Shown here piece by piece: positions 19,302-28,840 of a DNA stretch of 64,000 bases. Positions within the stretch are counted from its first letter, which is position 1; each line of letters opens with the position of its first letter. Under the pieces are notes generated by a model. It was given only the letters and a program-made list of their open reading frames with translations, made no database searches and had not been told where the DNA came from. Source of the stretch: an uncultured Bacteroidales bacterium. GTDB taxonomy: Bacteria; Bacteroidota; Bacteroidia; Bacteroidales; Muribaculaceae. The stretch is taken from NCBI GenBank assembly GCA_949285735.1, contig CASEAQ010000008.1:1-64000 (forward strand), in the 5' to 3' direction. A program made the translations under genes and the position numbers.

Positions 19302-20522
19302 ATGGAACATAGAGTAGTAATTACAGGAATGGGTATTTGGTCGTGTCTCGGAACAACGTTAGACGAGGTGCGCGACTCACTATATACTGGCAAGAGCGGA
19401 ATCGCCTTCAGCCAAGAGCACAAAGACGCCGGTTTCCGCTCGGCACTTTGCTCGACCATCGCACAGCCCGACTTGAAGCCGTTAGTTCCGCGCAACTTGA
19501 GGCAGTTCATGCCCGAAGAGGCACAATATGCCTATATGTCAACACGTCAGGCATTGGAGAATGCCAAGCTCGACATCGACTATATCGCACAACACGAGGT
19601 GGGACTAATATTCGGCAACGACTCGACAGCCGAAGCCACGGTGAACGCCATCGACAAGTTCCGCGACTTCCACGACACAGCAGCCTGTGGCAGCGGCTCA
19701 ATTTTCCAGTCGATGAACTCAACGGTGACGATGAACCTCGCTTGCCTGTTCAAGCTCAAGGGCATCAACTTGACGGCATCGGCAGCATGTGCCTCGGGGT
19801 CGCAAGCCATCGGGCTCGGGTCGCTACTCATACGCAACGGCTTGCAAGAGTGCGTAGTGTGTGGCGGAGCGCAAGAAGCCAACATGTTTAGCGTGGCTGC
19901 ATTCGACGGGTTGCAGTCGTTCTCGGTGCGCGAAGACCAGCCCTCACAAGCCAGCCGGCCCTTCGACCGCGACCGCGACGGCTTGGTGCCTGGCGGAGGT
20001 GCTGCCACCGTCATACTTGAGAGCTACGAACACGCCGTGCGCCGCGGTGCGCCGATATTAGGCGAAATCATCAGTTGGGGATTCTCGAGCAACGGCGACC
20101 ACATCTCGACCCCAAACGTCGAGGATCCAGCCCGCTCACTTGAACTGTGCCTGAAGAACGGCGGTGTCTCTCCCGACGAAATAGGCTACATCAACGCCCA
20201 CGCCACGTCAACCAAGATTGGCGATGCCCGCGAGGCTCAAGCCATTGCCCGCATATTCGGCGACAGGCGCGTGCCAGTCACCTCTACCAAAAGCCAGACG
20301 GGGCACGAAATGTGGATGGCAGGCGCAAGCGAACTCATCTATTCGATGCTGATGATGAAAAACGACTTCATCGCCGGAAGTCTCAACTTCGAGAACCCCG
20401 ACGACGACACGGCTTGCATCAACATCTTGCCCGAATGCCAGGAAGTCCACTTCGATATGTTCTTGTCCAATTCGTTCGGATTCGGAGGAACCAACTCGAC
20501 TATCATCGTGAAAAATCTTTAA
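19302..20522 (+). CDS. Beta-ketoacyl-ACP synthase (KAS I/II-type, aryl-polyene-like)
   Basis: A thiolase-fold condensing enzyme of 406 residues. The nucleophile is Cys163 in ACASGSQ; the two catalytic histidines are His300 in NAHATSTKIGD and His335 in KSQTGHEMWMAG. All three are intact, so it should decarboxylate malonyl-ACP and extend an acyl-ACP chain. It is not placed with primary fatty-acid genes. Instead it heads a compact set with its own ACP, two dehydratases, a ketoreductase, a thioesterase and an RND exporter, the same set found in aryl polyene loci. Those loci usually carry more than one ketosynthase; only one is present here. Confidence 0.93.
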   Translation: MEHRVVITGMGIWSCLGTTLDEVRDSLYTGKSGIAFSQEHKDAGFRSALCSTIAQPDLKPLVPRNLRQFMPEEAQYAYMSTRQALENAKLDIDYIAQHEVGLIFGNDSTAEATVNAIDKFRDFHDTAACGSGSIFQSMNSTVTMNLACLFKLKGINLTASAACASGSQAIGLGSLLIRNGLQECVVCGGAQEANMFSVAAFDGLQSFSVREDQPSQASRPFDRDRDGLVPGGGAATVILESYEHAVRRGAPILGEIISWGFSSNGDHISTPNVEDPARSLELCLKNGGVSPDEIGYINAHATSTKIGDAREAQAIARIFGDRRVPVTSTKSQTGHEMWMAGASELIYSMLMMKNDFIAGSLNFENPDDDTACINILPECQEVHFDMFLSNSFGFGGTNSTIIVKNL

Positions 20523-20548
20523 TTCTTATTTATCAATACACTAACATT

Positions 20549-20797
20549 ATGACACGTGAAGAAATAATTACCCAAGTGAACTCATTGCTTTCCGACGAAT
20601 TTGAAGTGGATGCTGCAACTTTCGCTCCCGATGCCAACATTCGCGAGACGCTGCAACTCGACAGCCTCAGCCTCGTTGACCTCGTAGCCCTGGTGCAACA
20701 AACCTACAGGATTAAGATTCCCGTAACCGAGTTGCGCGGCATTCAGACGTTTGCCAACCTCTACGACTACATCGAATCACACTTGCCTGCGGCATGA
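20549..20797 (+). CDS. Acyl carrier protein
   Basis: A small acidic protein of 82 residues. The phosphopantetheine attachment site is Ser39 in LQLDSLSLVDLV. The start at 20549 (MTREEIITQVNSLLSDEF) follows the ketosynthase stop by 26 bases; a longer open frame upstream only overlaps the ketosynthase gene out of frame. Its stop overlaps the next gene's ATG by four bases. It is the dedicated carrier for the chain built by the neighbouring synthase. Confidence 0.93.
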   Translation: MTREEIITQVNSLLSDEFEVDAATFAPDANIRETLQLDSLSLVDLVALVQQTYRIKIPVTELRGIQTFANLYDYIESHLPAA

Positions 20798-21213
20798 AAA
20801 GCGAAAGCATCGAGAAATTAATTCCACAACGCAGCCCGATACTGATGGTTGACGAGTTGGTGGACGTGCACGACGGCGTGGCAAAAACACGCCTCGCCGT
20901 CGCTGCCGATAATTTCTTCATCGACAAAGACGGACTGCTTGCCGAGGCAGGGCTGATTGAACACATCGCCCAGTCGGCTTCGGCACTGGCAGGACACATG
21001 GCAATCGAGGCTGGCGCCACCGAGCCACCAGTCGGCTACATTGGCGAAATAAAGAAATTCTGCTGCAACTTCCGCCCGCGAGTGGGCGACGTGTTGCACA
21101 CCACCATCACATTGGGAGCCGAAGTGGGCGGCATTCAAATCATAACGGGTGAAACCAGTGTCAACAACAAGGTTGCCGCGTCAACACAGATGAAAATCTA
21201 TATCCAAGAGTGA
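20794..21213 (+). CDS. ApeP-like 3-hydroxyacyl-ACP dehydratase (hot-dog fold)
   Basis: 139 residues. LIPQRSPILMVDELVDV is the family's N-terminal signature, and AGLIEHIAQSASALAGHMA holds the acidic residue on the central helix. There is no GHFPxxP motif, as expected for the ApeP side of the ApeI/ApeP dehydratase pair known from aryl polyene loci. Most relatives have His in the PHR position at the start; here it is Gln (PQR). The partner, with a full GHFPGNP motif, is encoded 107 bases downstream. It likely acts as a structural or half-site partner in dehydration of 3-hydroxyacyl-ACP. Confidence 0.8.
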   Translation: MKSESIEKLIPQRSPILMVDELVDVHDGVAKTRLAVAADNFFIDKDGLLAEAGLIEHIAQSASALAGHMAIEAGATEPPVGYIGEIKKFCCNFRPRVGDVLHTTITLGAEVGGIQIITGETSVNNKVAASTQMKIYIQE

Positions 21214-21320
21214 TATAGACCAGCACTCCCCCTTGACAAGAATCGGTTGTCCTGCCTTGTGGCAGCAGCAACCCAAACCCTTGCGCCACACCACCCCCAA
21301 TCTGCAATCAAGGTACAAAA

Positions 21321-21689
21321 ATGCGACTCGAAAACAATTATTACGAAATCACCGGCACTCGCTGCGACACGACAAGCGGCACGTTCCACATCGCCTTGCT
21401 GAAAGATTGCGATGTGTATCGCGGCCATTTTCCCGGCAACCCCGTTTGCCCGGGCGTGTGCAACATACAGACCATAAAAGAGTGTGCCGAGAAATTGGTT
21501 GACAAGACTTTGACTATATCGACCATAAAACTGTGCCGACTGACGGCTGTCGCCACCCCGACGGTATGCCCCGAGCTCGACGTTACGGTCAACATCGCGC
21601 CCACAACGGCAGGATATGCCGTGACGGCAAGCATTGCCGACGACAAGCACACCTACATCGACTTTAAAGGAGAAATGATGAGCGTATGA
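21321..21689 (+). CDS. ApeI-like 3-hydroxyacyl-ACP dehydratase (FabZ-type hot-dog)
   Basis: 122 residues with the hot-dog signature GHFPGNPVCPGVCNIQTIKE, in which the His is the catalytic base. It is shorter than FabZ and fits the ApeI type. It would dehydrate 3-hydroxyacyl-ACP to the trans-2-enoyl form, building conjugated double bonds if no enoyl reductase acts. The last bases overlap the exporter start (ATGA). The 107-nt gap before it holds no gene that I can see. Confidence 0.82.
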   Translation: MRLENNYYEITGTRCDTTSGTFHIALLKDCDVYRGHFPGNPVCPGVCNIQTIKECAEKLVDKTLTISTIKLCRLTAVATPTVCPELDVTVNIAPTTAGYAVTASIADDKHTYIDFKGEMMSV

Positions 21690-24195
21690 CAGAACTTTGC
21701 ATAAAGATATACCGTTTTTTCCGCAGCCACAGGGGCATATTTTGGCTCTTGCTGGTGGGGCTATTCCTTTTTTGCGGCTACTTTGCCACTCAAATCCATC
21801 TTGAAGAAGACATCAACAAGCTGATGCCATCGTCGCGCAACGAAGACGGCAGCACCAAGTTGGCTTTTGCCAACCTGCGCATCAAGGACAAGACATTCCT
21901 GCTGTTTGAGGGGAAGGAAGGGGCAGGCATAGAACGCATTACCGAGGTGTGCGACGCATTCATCGACACACTGCTCGTGAGGAACGAAGCACTCGACTCG
22001 ACCCACAGGGTGATTGGCGACATATTCTACAACCTCTCGGACGACCTGCTGCCCGACGTTATCTACTATCTGGGCGAACATCTGCCGGCATACATCGACA
22101 CGACAATATATGCCCACATCGACACGATGCTGACGTGCGAACACATGGCGCGGCAAATGCAAGCCAACCGCCGCGACCTGACGGGCGACTTCGGGTCGAT
22201 GTTCCCCGAACTGATACAGATGGACCCCATCGGGCTGCGCTCGCTCATTGCGCAACAGTCGCGCTCGATGAGCGAAGGCGGCACGGGCGGCTACAAAATC
22301 ATCGACAGCCATTTCTTCGTGCCCGACTCCACCGTATGCGTGGCATTCATCACCCCGATGTATTCGTCAACCAACACCGGGCAAGGGTCGGCATTGTTCG
22401 AGATGCTCAACGAGGAGATTGCACAGTTTGCAAGCACTGCCCCCGACGTGAAAATCTGCTACCACGGCACTCCTGCCAGCGGATTCTACAACTCGACACA
22501 GATAAAGAAAGTCTTGAAAGGCACCATCGGCGGCGCATTGCTGCTGGTACTGGTATTCATTTGGATATGCTTCCGCAAGGGCAACACATTGCTGCTGTTG
22601 CTGCTGCCCGTTGTCTTCGGCACACTGTTCGGGCTGGCAGCGATGTATTTCATCAAGGGGCAATTCTCGCTGCTTGCACTCGGCATAGGTGCCGTAGTGC
22701 TTGGAGTGGCAATGAGCTACGTGCTGCACGTGCTCACCCACCACAAGTATGTGAGCGACCCCGAGCAGTTGTTGCGCGACCAAGTGACACCCGTGTGCCT
22801 TGGCTGCCTCACCACTATCGGCTCATTCATAGGGCTTATATTCATCAACACCGAATTGCTGCAAGACTTCGGACTGTTTGCCGCCCTCGCCATCGTGGGC
22901 ACCACGGCATTCAGCCTCATCTTCCTGCCGCAATTCCTCAAAGCCGGGGATAACGCAGTCAACCGCCGTATGTTTGCGGCAATCGACCGCCTCAACTCCT
23001 ACCCCTTCGACCGCAACAAGCCTCTGTTGGCTGTCATCGGTGTGGTTACCGTGGTGTGCATAGGCTTCTACATAGCCAAAGGCACTCCCTTCGATGCCGA
23101 CATGCACAACCTTGGCTACAAGGCTGAAAACACCACCTACTCCGAAGGCCTGCTGCGCAGCAAGACCTACACTGGCGACAAGCAGAAATATTTTGCCGCC
23201 TCGGGCAAATCCATGGAAGAGGCAATAGCCAACTTTGCAGTGCTGTCGCACAAGCTCGACTCGCTGCAACAGTTGGGCTTGGTGAAAAGCTACACCCACA
23301 CCGACCAGATATTTGTATCGCAGCAACTCCAGCAACAGCGCATCGACGCATGGCGCGCCTACTGGTCCCCGAGCGGTTGCAACTCGTCGGGCGGCTCATC
23401 GGGCAGACAGCTCCCGAGGCTGGGTTGCGCCCCGAGGCATTCGACCTGTTCTTCGACTACGCCACAGCCGACTACCAGCCCGATACCATATATGAGGCTG
23501 GGATAATCCCTCCGGGCTACCAGTCAACGCTGATGGAGCAGTCCTACAACGGCGAATACCTGTGCTTCACCTCGGTGAGGTGTGCCAACGACACCGTGAG
23601 GAGCAAGACGAGCGACTACCACCGCATCTGTGATGCCGTGGCACAGATTTCCGGCTTGCTGGTGCTCGACACCTACTACTACACCACCGACACACTCATG
23701 CAGATGAACGACGACTTCAACGTGCTGCAATGGGTGTCGATGCTCTTCGTGTTCATTGTATTGCTCTTCAGCTTCCGCTTCAATCTGCGCAACACGCTGC
23801 TCGGTTTCCTGCCGATATTGTTGAGCTGGCTCATAGTGCTTGGCACGATGGTGATATTCGATATGCGATTCAACCTCATCAACATCATCATCTCGACATT
23901 CATCTTCGGCATAGGTGTCGATTACAGCATATTCGTCATGAACGGGCTGACACACAGCGACGAAGACTCACGCCTGCTCGGCTACCACAAGACGGCAATC
24001 TTCTTCAGCGCAATCATTCTGATTGTCACTGTCAGCTCGATGCTGTTTGCCGGGCACCCGGCTATCCGTTCGGTGGGCTTCTCCACGCTTGTCGGGTTGG
24101 TATCGGCAATTGTACTGTCGTATGTGGTGCAACCTGCAATATACAGGCTCATCAACAAGAAAAACAGGAGTGGCAAACGCACGGAGGAAGCATGA
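21686..24195 (+). pseudogene. RND/MMPL-family lipid exporter, frameshifted
   Basis: Two overlapping frames together make one ~835-residue RND-superfamily exporter. The first part (from 21686) has TM1 at about residues 12-32, a periplasmic loop, and a bundle of five TM helices (about 270-430). The second part (readable to 24195) carries the other periplasmic loop end and TM helices 8-12, including TFIFGIGVDYSIFVMNGL. The switch is at a CCCC run (23367-23370): the joined sequence would read WSPERLQL if one more C were present. Either the gene is broken, or the base is an assembly error, or it is a phase-variable site. Homologues in aryl polyene loci are thought to move the lipid product across the envelope. 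The stop overlaps the next ATG. Confidence 0.85.
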
Positions 24196-25652
24196 AATAC
24201 GATGCAATCATCATAGGCGGAGGCTTGGGAGGTCTCGAATGCGGCTACATTATGTCGCGCAACGGGCTTAGCGTCTTGCTCCTTGAACAGGGTGCGCAAC
24301 TCGGCGGCTGCCTGCAAAGCTATCGCCGCCGCGGACAATCGTTCGACACAGGTTTCCACTACGTGGGCGGGCTCGACAAGGGGCAATCGCTGCACCCGGC
24401 TTTCGGCTATCTCGGATTGCTCGACTTGCCGTGGCACAGGCTCGATGCCGACGGGTTCGACCGCGTGAGCATCGGCTACCGCACTTTTGCCTTCGCACAA
24501 GGCTACGACCAGTTTGCCGACCGCCTCGCCGAGCAATTCCCGTCGCAGCGTGCCGCACTGCTCAAAAGCTCTGCCACACACCAGCTTGCATCCCTCAACC
24601 CGCAATCCGAGGCATCGCAGTCGCCCATCGACCCGATGGCAACCAGCGCATGGCAATACCTGAACGCCACCTTCGGCGACCCGTTGCTGATAAACGTCCT
24701 CAGCGGCACATCGCTGAAGATGGAATTGCGCAAGGAGACGTTGCCGCTGTTCACTTTCCTGCATGGAAACGGCGGCTTTGTCGAAAGCAGTTGGAGGCTC
24801 AAAGGCGACAGCTCGCTGATAGTCGAGCGGCTGGCAAGCGGCATTCGAGCGCAAGGGGGCGAAATCGTGTGTAACGCCCGTGTGCAGGAATTGGTTGAAA
24901 AAGAGGGCAAGTTGGCTTATGCCATCTGCTCCAACGGCGAAACCTACGAGGGCAGACTGTTCATAAGCGACACCCACCCAGCCCTCACGTGCCAGATGGT
25001 GAAGCAGAGTTCGTGCATGAAAAAGGTATATCGCAATCGCATTGCGCGACTCGAAAACACTTTCGGCATGGCAACGGTGTCGCTCACCATCAAGCCCGGC
25101 AAGTTGCAATACTTCAACTGGAACCAGTATATATACCGCACACCCGACGTGTGGGCAGCACACGCAAGCAACAGACAGGTGGCAGGCATACTTGTGAGCT
25201 GCCGTGTGCCAGAAAGCGGCACCTGCGCCCGACAAATCGACTTGCTCACCCCGATACAATGGAGCGAGTGCAGCAAGTGGAGCGACACGCACGTGGGCAA
25301 CCGCGGCGACGACTACAAGGCACTGAAGGAGCAGCTTGCCGACGAGTGCATCGACTTGGCTGAACGATTTATCACCGGCTTGAGGGAGATGACAGAAAAC
25401 TGCTACGTGAGCACTCCGCTCACTTGGCGCGACTATACGCTCACGCCCGAAGGGTGTGCCTACGGCATTCGCAAAGACTTCAACCAACCGTTGCTGACGA
25501 TGCTCTCGCCACGCACCCCCATTCCCAACCTGCTGCAAACCGGGCAAAACCTGATATTGCACGGCATTCACGGCGTGACGATGACTGCGTTCCACACCTG
25601 TGCCGAGGTGCTGGGCAGGGAAAAGATATGGCAAATAATTGGAAACGAATAA
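24192..25652 (+). CDS. FAD/NAD(P)-dependent oxidoreductase (phytoene desaturase/retinol saturase-like)
   Basis: 486 residues with an N-terminal dinucleotide-binding motif (IIIGGGLGGLECGYIMSRNG) and the second conserved stretch GGCLQSYRRRGQSFDTGFHYVGGL, typical of the CrtI/RetSat family. The C-terminal motif TGQNLILHGIHGVTMTAFHTC closes the FAD site. These enzymes desaturate or saturate carbon chains, often polyenes. The start overlaps the exporter stop (ATGA), so it is translated in the operon. A longer open frame from 23730 overlaps the exporter and is not used. Action on the ACP-derived polyene or fatty chain is inferred from position. Confidence 0.88.
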   Translation: MKYDAIIIGGGLGGLECGYIMSRNGLSVLLLEQGAQLGGCLQSYRRRGQSFDTGFHYVGGLDKGQSLHPAFGYLGLLDLPWHRLDADGFDRVSIGYRTFAFAQGYDQFADRLAEQFPSQRAALLKSSATHQLASLNPQSEASQSPIDPMATSAWQYLNATFGDPLLINVLSGTSLKMELRKETLPLFTFLHGNGGFVESSWRLKGDSSLIVERLASGIRAQGGEIVCNARVQELVEKEGKLAYAICSNGETYEGRLFISDTHPALTCQMVKQSSCMKKVYRNRIARLENTFGMATVSLTIKPGKLQYFNWNQYIYRTPDVWAAHASNRQVAGILVSCRVPESGTCARQIDLLTPIQWSECSKWSDTHVGNRGDDYKALKEQLADECIDLAERFITGLREMTENCYVSTPLTWRDYTLTPEGCAYGIRKDFNQPLLTMLSPRTPIPNLLQTGQNLILHGIHGVTMTAFHTCAEVLGREKIWQIIGNE

Positions 25653-25674
25653 CAACACACATACAACACGATAT

Positions 25675-26425
25675 ATGGGAAAAAACGATACTCAAGTGAA
25701 ATATGCATTAGTGACCGGAGGCAGCCGCGGCATAGGCAGGGCTGTCTGTGTGAAACTTGCCCAAATGGGCTACAACATACTCATCAACTGCGTGAGCAAC
25801 GAGGCTGAAGCGCAAAAGACGCTCGAACTCGTGCGCCAGAACGGGCAAGACGGCGAGATACTGAAGTTTGACGTTGCCAACCGCGAACAAGTGAGCCACG
25901 CCATCGAAGCATGGGAAAACGCCCACCCCGAGGAGTATATCGAGGTACTCGTCAACAATGCCGGCATTCGCCGCGACGACGTGCTCGTATTCATGGCAGA
26001 AGATGAGTGGCACAGCGTCCTCGACACCACCCTCGGCGGATTCTACAACGTGACGCAAGCCGTGCTGCAACAAATGCTCACCTACCGCTATGGACGCATC
26101 ATCAACATGGCAAGCGTGAGCGGACTGAAGGGGGCTTGCTGGGCAAACCAACTACTCGGCAGCAAAGGGGGGCATCATCGCTGCCACCAAGGCTCTGGCA
26201 CTCGAAGTTGCGCGCAACGGTGCCACCGTCAATGCCGTCGCCCCAGGATTCATCGAAACCGACATGACCGAGGGGCTCGACGTTGACTCGCTGAAGAAAA
26301 CTATTCCCACACGTCGCTTCGGCAAGCCCGAGGAGGTGGCAGAGTTGGTGGGCTTCCTTGCATCACCGCAAGCAAGCTACATCACCGGCGACGTGATTTC
26401 GATTAACGGAGGTCTTTACACCTAA
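25675..26425 (+). pseudogene. 3-oxoacyl-ACP reductase (FabG-like SDR), frameshifted
   Basis: A short-chain dehydrogenase. The first frame gives the NADPH site TGGSRGIGRA, NNAGIRRDD and the catalytic Ser in NMASVSG, up to GLKG. The rest is in another frame: QTNYSAAKGGIIAATKAL, with catalytic Tyr and Lys, then APGFIETDMTEGLD, then ITGDVISINGGLYT and TAA at 26423. The break is at a run of five G (26130-26134); four G would restore the frame. Without correction the protein lacks Tyr and Lys and should be dead. ATG 25675 is the natural start. In the pathway it would reduce 3-oxoacyl-ACP. Confidence 0.85.
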
Positions 26426-26483
26426 CCACCGACGAGGAAACAATACTCACACATATTCAACAACCATACACAATCACAAAATT

Positions 26484-27128
26484 ATGAAACGTTTATTTAC
26501 TCTACTCATTGCCACAGTGCTTGCATGCACCGCCATTTCGGCACAGGAAGCCGAAATCAGGGAGGCTGCAAAACGATATAAAAACATCACATCGCTCGTG
26601 ACCGATGTCACCCAAACGCGGCACAACGTAGCCATTGCCGACGACGAAGTGATAAAGGGGCATTTCTACTTCAAGAACCCCAACCAGTTGAGCATGGTGT
26701 TTGCCGACGACAAGGAAATACTGCTCGCCTTGGGCGACACTTTCACCAAAGTCAACGACGGCAAGAAGAACACCCTCAAAGCCAAGGGTAAAGGAAACAA
26801 CCCGTTTGAAACCATCAGGGAAGTGTTCTACAACCTGCTCACCGTGCAGGAGAACAACGCCCCGATTACCGACCTTGCCGACGTGAATATGGAGAAACGC
26901 GATGCTTCGACGGCAATCCTCACCATCACCCCCATCGCCAAGGGCGCAAAGGCAAAACGCCGCATGATGTTCACCTCGTGCGAGGCAACCATCGACTTGA
27001 AAACAGCCGAACTGCGCACGTTGCGCATCAACGAAAGGGGGGAAAACTATACTCAATTCGACTTTTCAAACTACCAATTGAACGCAACAGTGGCAGACAA
27101 CGTGTTCGACCCACAATGTGTGTTATGA
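26484..27128 (+). CDS. LolA-like outer-membrane lipoprotein carrier protein
   Basis: 214 residues with a signal peptide (MKRLFTLLIATVLACTAISA) and the LolA fold signature: an N-terminal helix (IREAAKRYKNITSLVTDVTQTR) followed by beta strands including GHFYFKNPNQLSMVF and TLRINERGENYTQFDFSNYQLN. LolA shuttles lipid-anchored molecules through the periplasm. A LolA-like gene is a standard part of aryl polyene loci beside the RND exporter, where it is thought to carry the product to the outer membrane. Its stop overlaps the next gene's ATG. Confidence 0.88.
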   Translation: MKRLFTLLIATVLACTAISAQEAEIREAAKRYKNITSLVTDVTQTRHNVAIADDEVIKGHFYFKNPNQLSMVFADDKEILLALGDTFTKVNDGKKNTLKAKGKGNNPFETIREVFYNLLTVQENNAPITDLADVNMEKRDASTAILTITPIAKGAKAKRRMMFTSCEATIDLKTAELRTLRINERGENYTQFDFSNYQLNATVADNVFDPQCVL

Positions 27129-27559
27129 TGAAAGAAGAGCTTGAAGACATCTGCCATGTTCCTGTACGGTTCAGCGAAATCGACTCGATGAGGCGCGTGT
27201 GGCACGGCTCGTATGTGACCTACATGGAAGACGGGCGCGAATCGTTTGGGCGGCGCTACCCCGGCATCGGCTATGCCGATATGCAACGTGCCGGAATATA
27301 TGCCCCGATTTACGACATCCACGTGCGCTACTACGCCCCGTTGGCAATGAACGATGTGGCTGAGATACACACCCGATATTGCTACAAGCCCGGGGCGCGC
27401 CTCGACTACGCCTATGAGATATATCGCGGCAGCGACCACACATTATGCGCCAAATGCAGCTCGACACAGTTGTTTATCGACACCGACGGGCAGCTGATGG
27501 TTGACAAACCCGACTATTACACAAAGTGGCAGGAGAAATTCCTTGAAATGGGAAAATAG
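27125..27559 (+). CDS. Acyl-CoA/acyl-ACP thioesterase (4HBT hot-dog family)
   Basis: 144 residues. The motif VRFSEIDSMRRVWHGSYVTYMED lines up with the 4-hydroxybenzoyl-CoA thioesterase active site, with Asp in the usual place. It likely hydrolyses or transfers the finished chain from ACP. The start could be 27125, overlapping the LolA stop as ATGA, or the next codon 27128; I use 27125. The upstream in-frame region overlaps LolA and is not protein-like. Confidence 0.82.
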   Translation: MMKEELEDICHVPVRFSEIDSMRRVWHGSYVTYMEDGRESFGRRYPGIGYADMQRAGIYAPIYDIHVRYYAPLAMNDVAEIHTRYCYKPGARLDYAYEIYRGSDHTLCAKCSSTQLFIDTDGQLMVDKPDYYTKWQEKFLEMGK

Positions 27560-27649
27560 CAAACTGGCTTGAATGAGCCGTTTACCGCCTTCGCCCCGTC
27601 AATCCAAGACCCTGACGCAGGTCTGAGGCAAGGCATGGCAACACACCCG

Positions 27650-27712
27650 CACCTCCCAAGAAAACAGCAGATGGAGCGAGGGCGTGTAGAGGAGGTGAAT
27701 TTTCCTTATTTT
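27650..27712 (+). terminator. Possible terminator after the thioesterase gene
   Basis: CACCTCC (27650-27656) pairs with GGAGGTG (27691-27697) across a 34-nt GC-rich interior, followed by AATTTTCC and a T-rich stretch. The stem is short for its loop, so this is a moderate call for the end of the synthase operon. The gap to the next gene (27560-27763) holds nothing else that I recognise. Confidence 0.45.
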
Positions 27713-27763
27713 TCAGCAAGAATTTTAACAAAACCTTGATAATCAATAATTTAATTTATAATA

Positions 27764-28747
27764 ATGGCAAGCAACGACATAAAATCGACCTACAAGTCAA
27801 ACGACACCGAAGAGTGGCTCGACCGCGTGTGGACGCGCCCCATAGGCTACCGCTGGGCACTGCTGTTCCAGAAGTTGAACATACACCCCAACACGGTCAC
27901 CGTGCTGTCGATGATTATCGGTGCAAGTTCTGCCCTCTTCTTCGCCCACGGCTCCTACCGCTACGAAGGAATCACGGGGCTGCTGCTCAACATCGTCGCC
28001 ATCTTGCTGCTGGCATGGGCAAACTTCTATGACAGCGCCGACGGGCAACTTGCGCGCATGACGGGCAAGAAGACGCGGCTTGGGCGCATTCTCGACGGGG
28101 CGGCAAGCGAGGTGTGGTTCATTCCCATCTACCTGAGCCTTGTTTACCGTTTCTACGTCCACCACAGCTGGGAGTTCCAGTGCCTTGGCATCGAGGACAA
28201 TATGCTCAACACCGCCATTGCCACGCTGGTGCTGTTTGTCCTCGTGCTCTACTCGGGCTTCGGCAGCCACAGCCAGCAATGCGGCATCGCCGACTACTAC
28301 CGGCAGATACACCTCTTCTTCCTGAAGGGCGAGGCTGGCAGCGAACTCGACAACTCGGCACAGCAGCAACACATCTACGACACCACTCCCTGGCAGGGCA
28401 ACCGCTTGTGGAAGATGTTCCTGAAAACCTATGTCGGCTACACTCGCCGTCAAGAGGCACAGACACCCGAGTTCCAAAAGCTGATGCAGAACCTGCGGCA
28501 ACGCTACGGCGCGACCGAGAACATCCCACAGGAGTTCCGCGACCAATTCCGCAGCCTGTCGCTACCGTTGATGAAGTGGACCAACATTCTCACGTTCAAC
28601 ACCCGCGCCATCGTGCTCTATCTGCTTTGCCTCGCCGACCTGCCTTGGCTCTATTTCTTCTTCGAAATATTCGTGATGGGGGCGTTGTGCCGCTACATGC
28701 GCAACAAGCACGAAAGCATCTGCCGACGGCTCAACGGGCAATTCTGA
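27764..28747 (+). CDS. CDP-alcohol phosphatidyltransferase family membrane protein
   Basis: 327 residues with several TM helices (about 45-90, 120-145, 160-185, 255-300). The CDP-alcohol phosphotransferase signature starts at Asp90 (DSADGQLAR), then eight residues, then LGRILDGAASE. In the canonical motif DGxxAR-x8-GxxxDxxxD the last Asp is the proposed base. Here position +4 after Asp111 is Ser115, followed by Glu116. The rest is intact. The family joins a CDP-activated lipid or alcohol with an alcohol to form a phosphodiester. It lies 204 bases after the thioesterase, possibly as its own unit; a role in making a polar head for the locus product is a guess. Confidence 0.82.
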   Translation: MASNDIKSTYKSNDTEEWLDRVWTRPIGYRWALLFQKLNIHPNTVTVLSMIIGASSALFFAHGSYRYEGITGLLLNIVAILLLAWANFYDSADGQLARMTGKKTRLGRILDGAASEVWFIPIYLSLVYRFYVHHSWEFQCLGIEDNMLNTAIATLVLFVLVLYSGFGSHSQQCGIADYYRQIHLFFLKGEAGSELDNSAQQQHIYDTTPWQGNRLWKMFLKTYVGYTRRQEAQTPEFQKLMQNLRQRYGATENIPQEFRDQFRSLSLPLMKWTNILTFNTRAIVLYLLCLADLPWLYFFFEIFVMGALCRYMRNKHESICRRLNGQF

Positions 28748-28840
28748 AACAGCAACTCGACACTCTACTAATGAAATATATGGGAACAATAAGACTTATG
28801 AACAATTGTGAAAACAAAACGTAAATAAAAAAAGACTGCG

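Noticed and set aside
23360..23380. Programmed -1 ribosomal frameshift in the exporter gene
   Set aside because: The site (TGG TCC CCG) is not a canonical slippery heptamer and I see no strong stem directly after it; a missing C is the simpler explanation.
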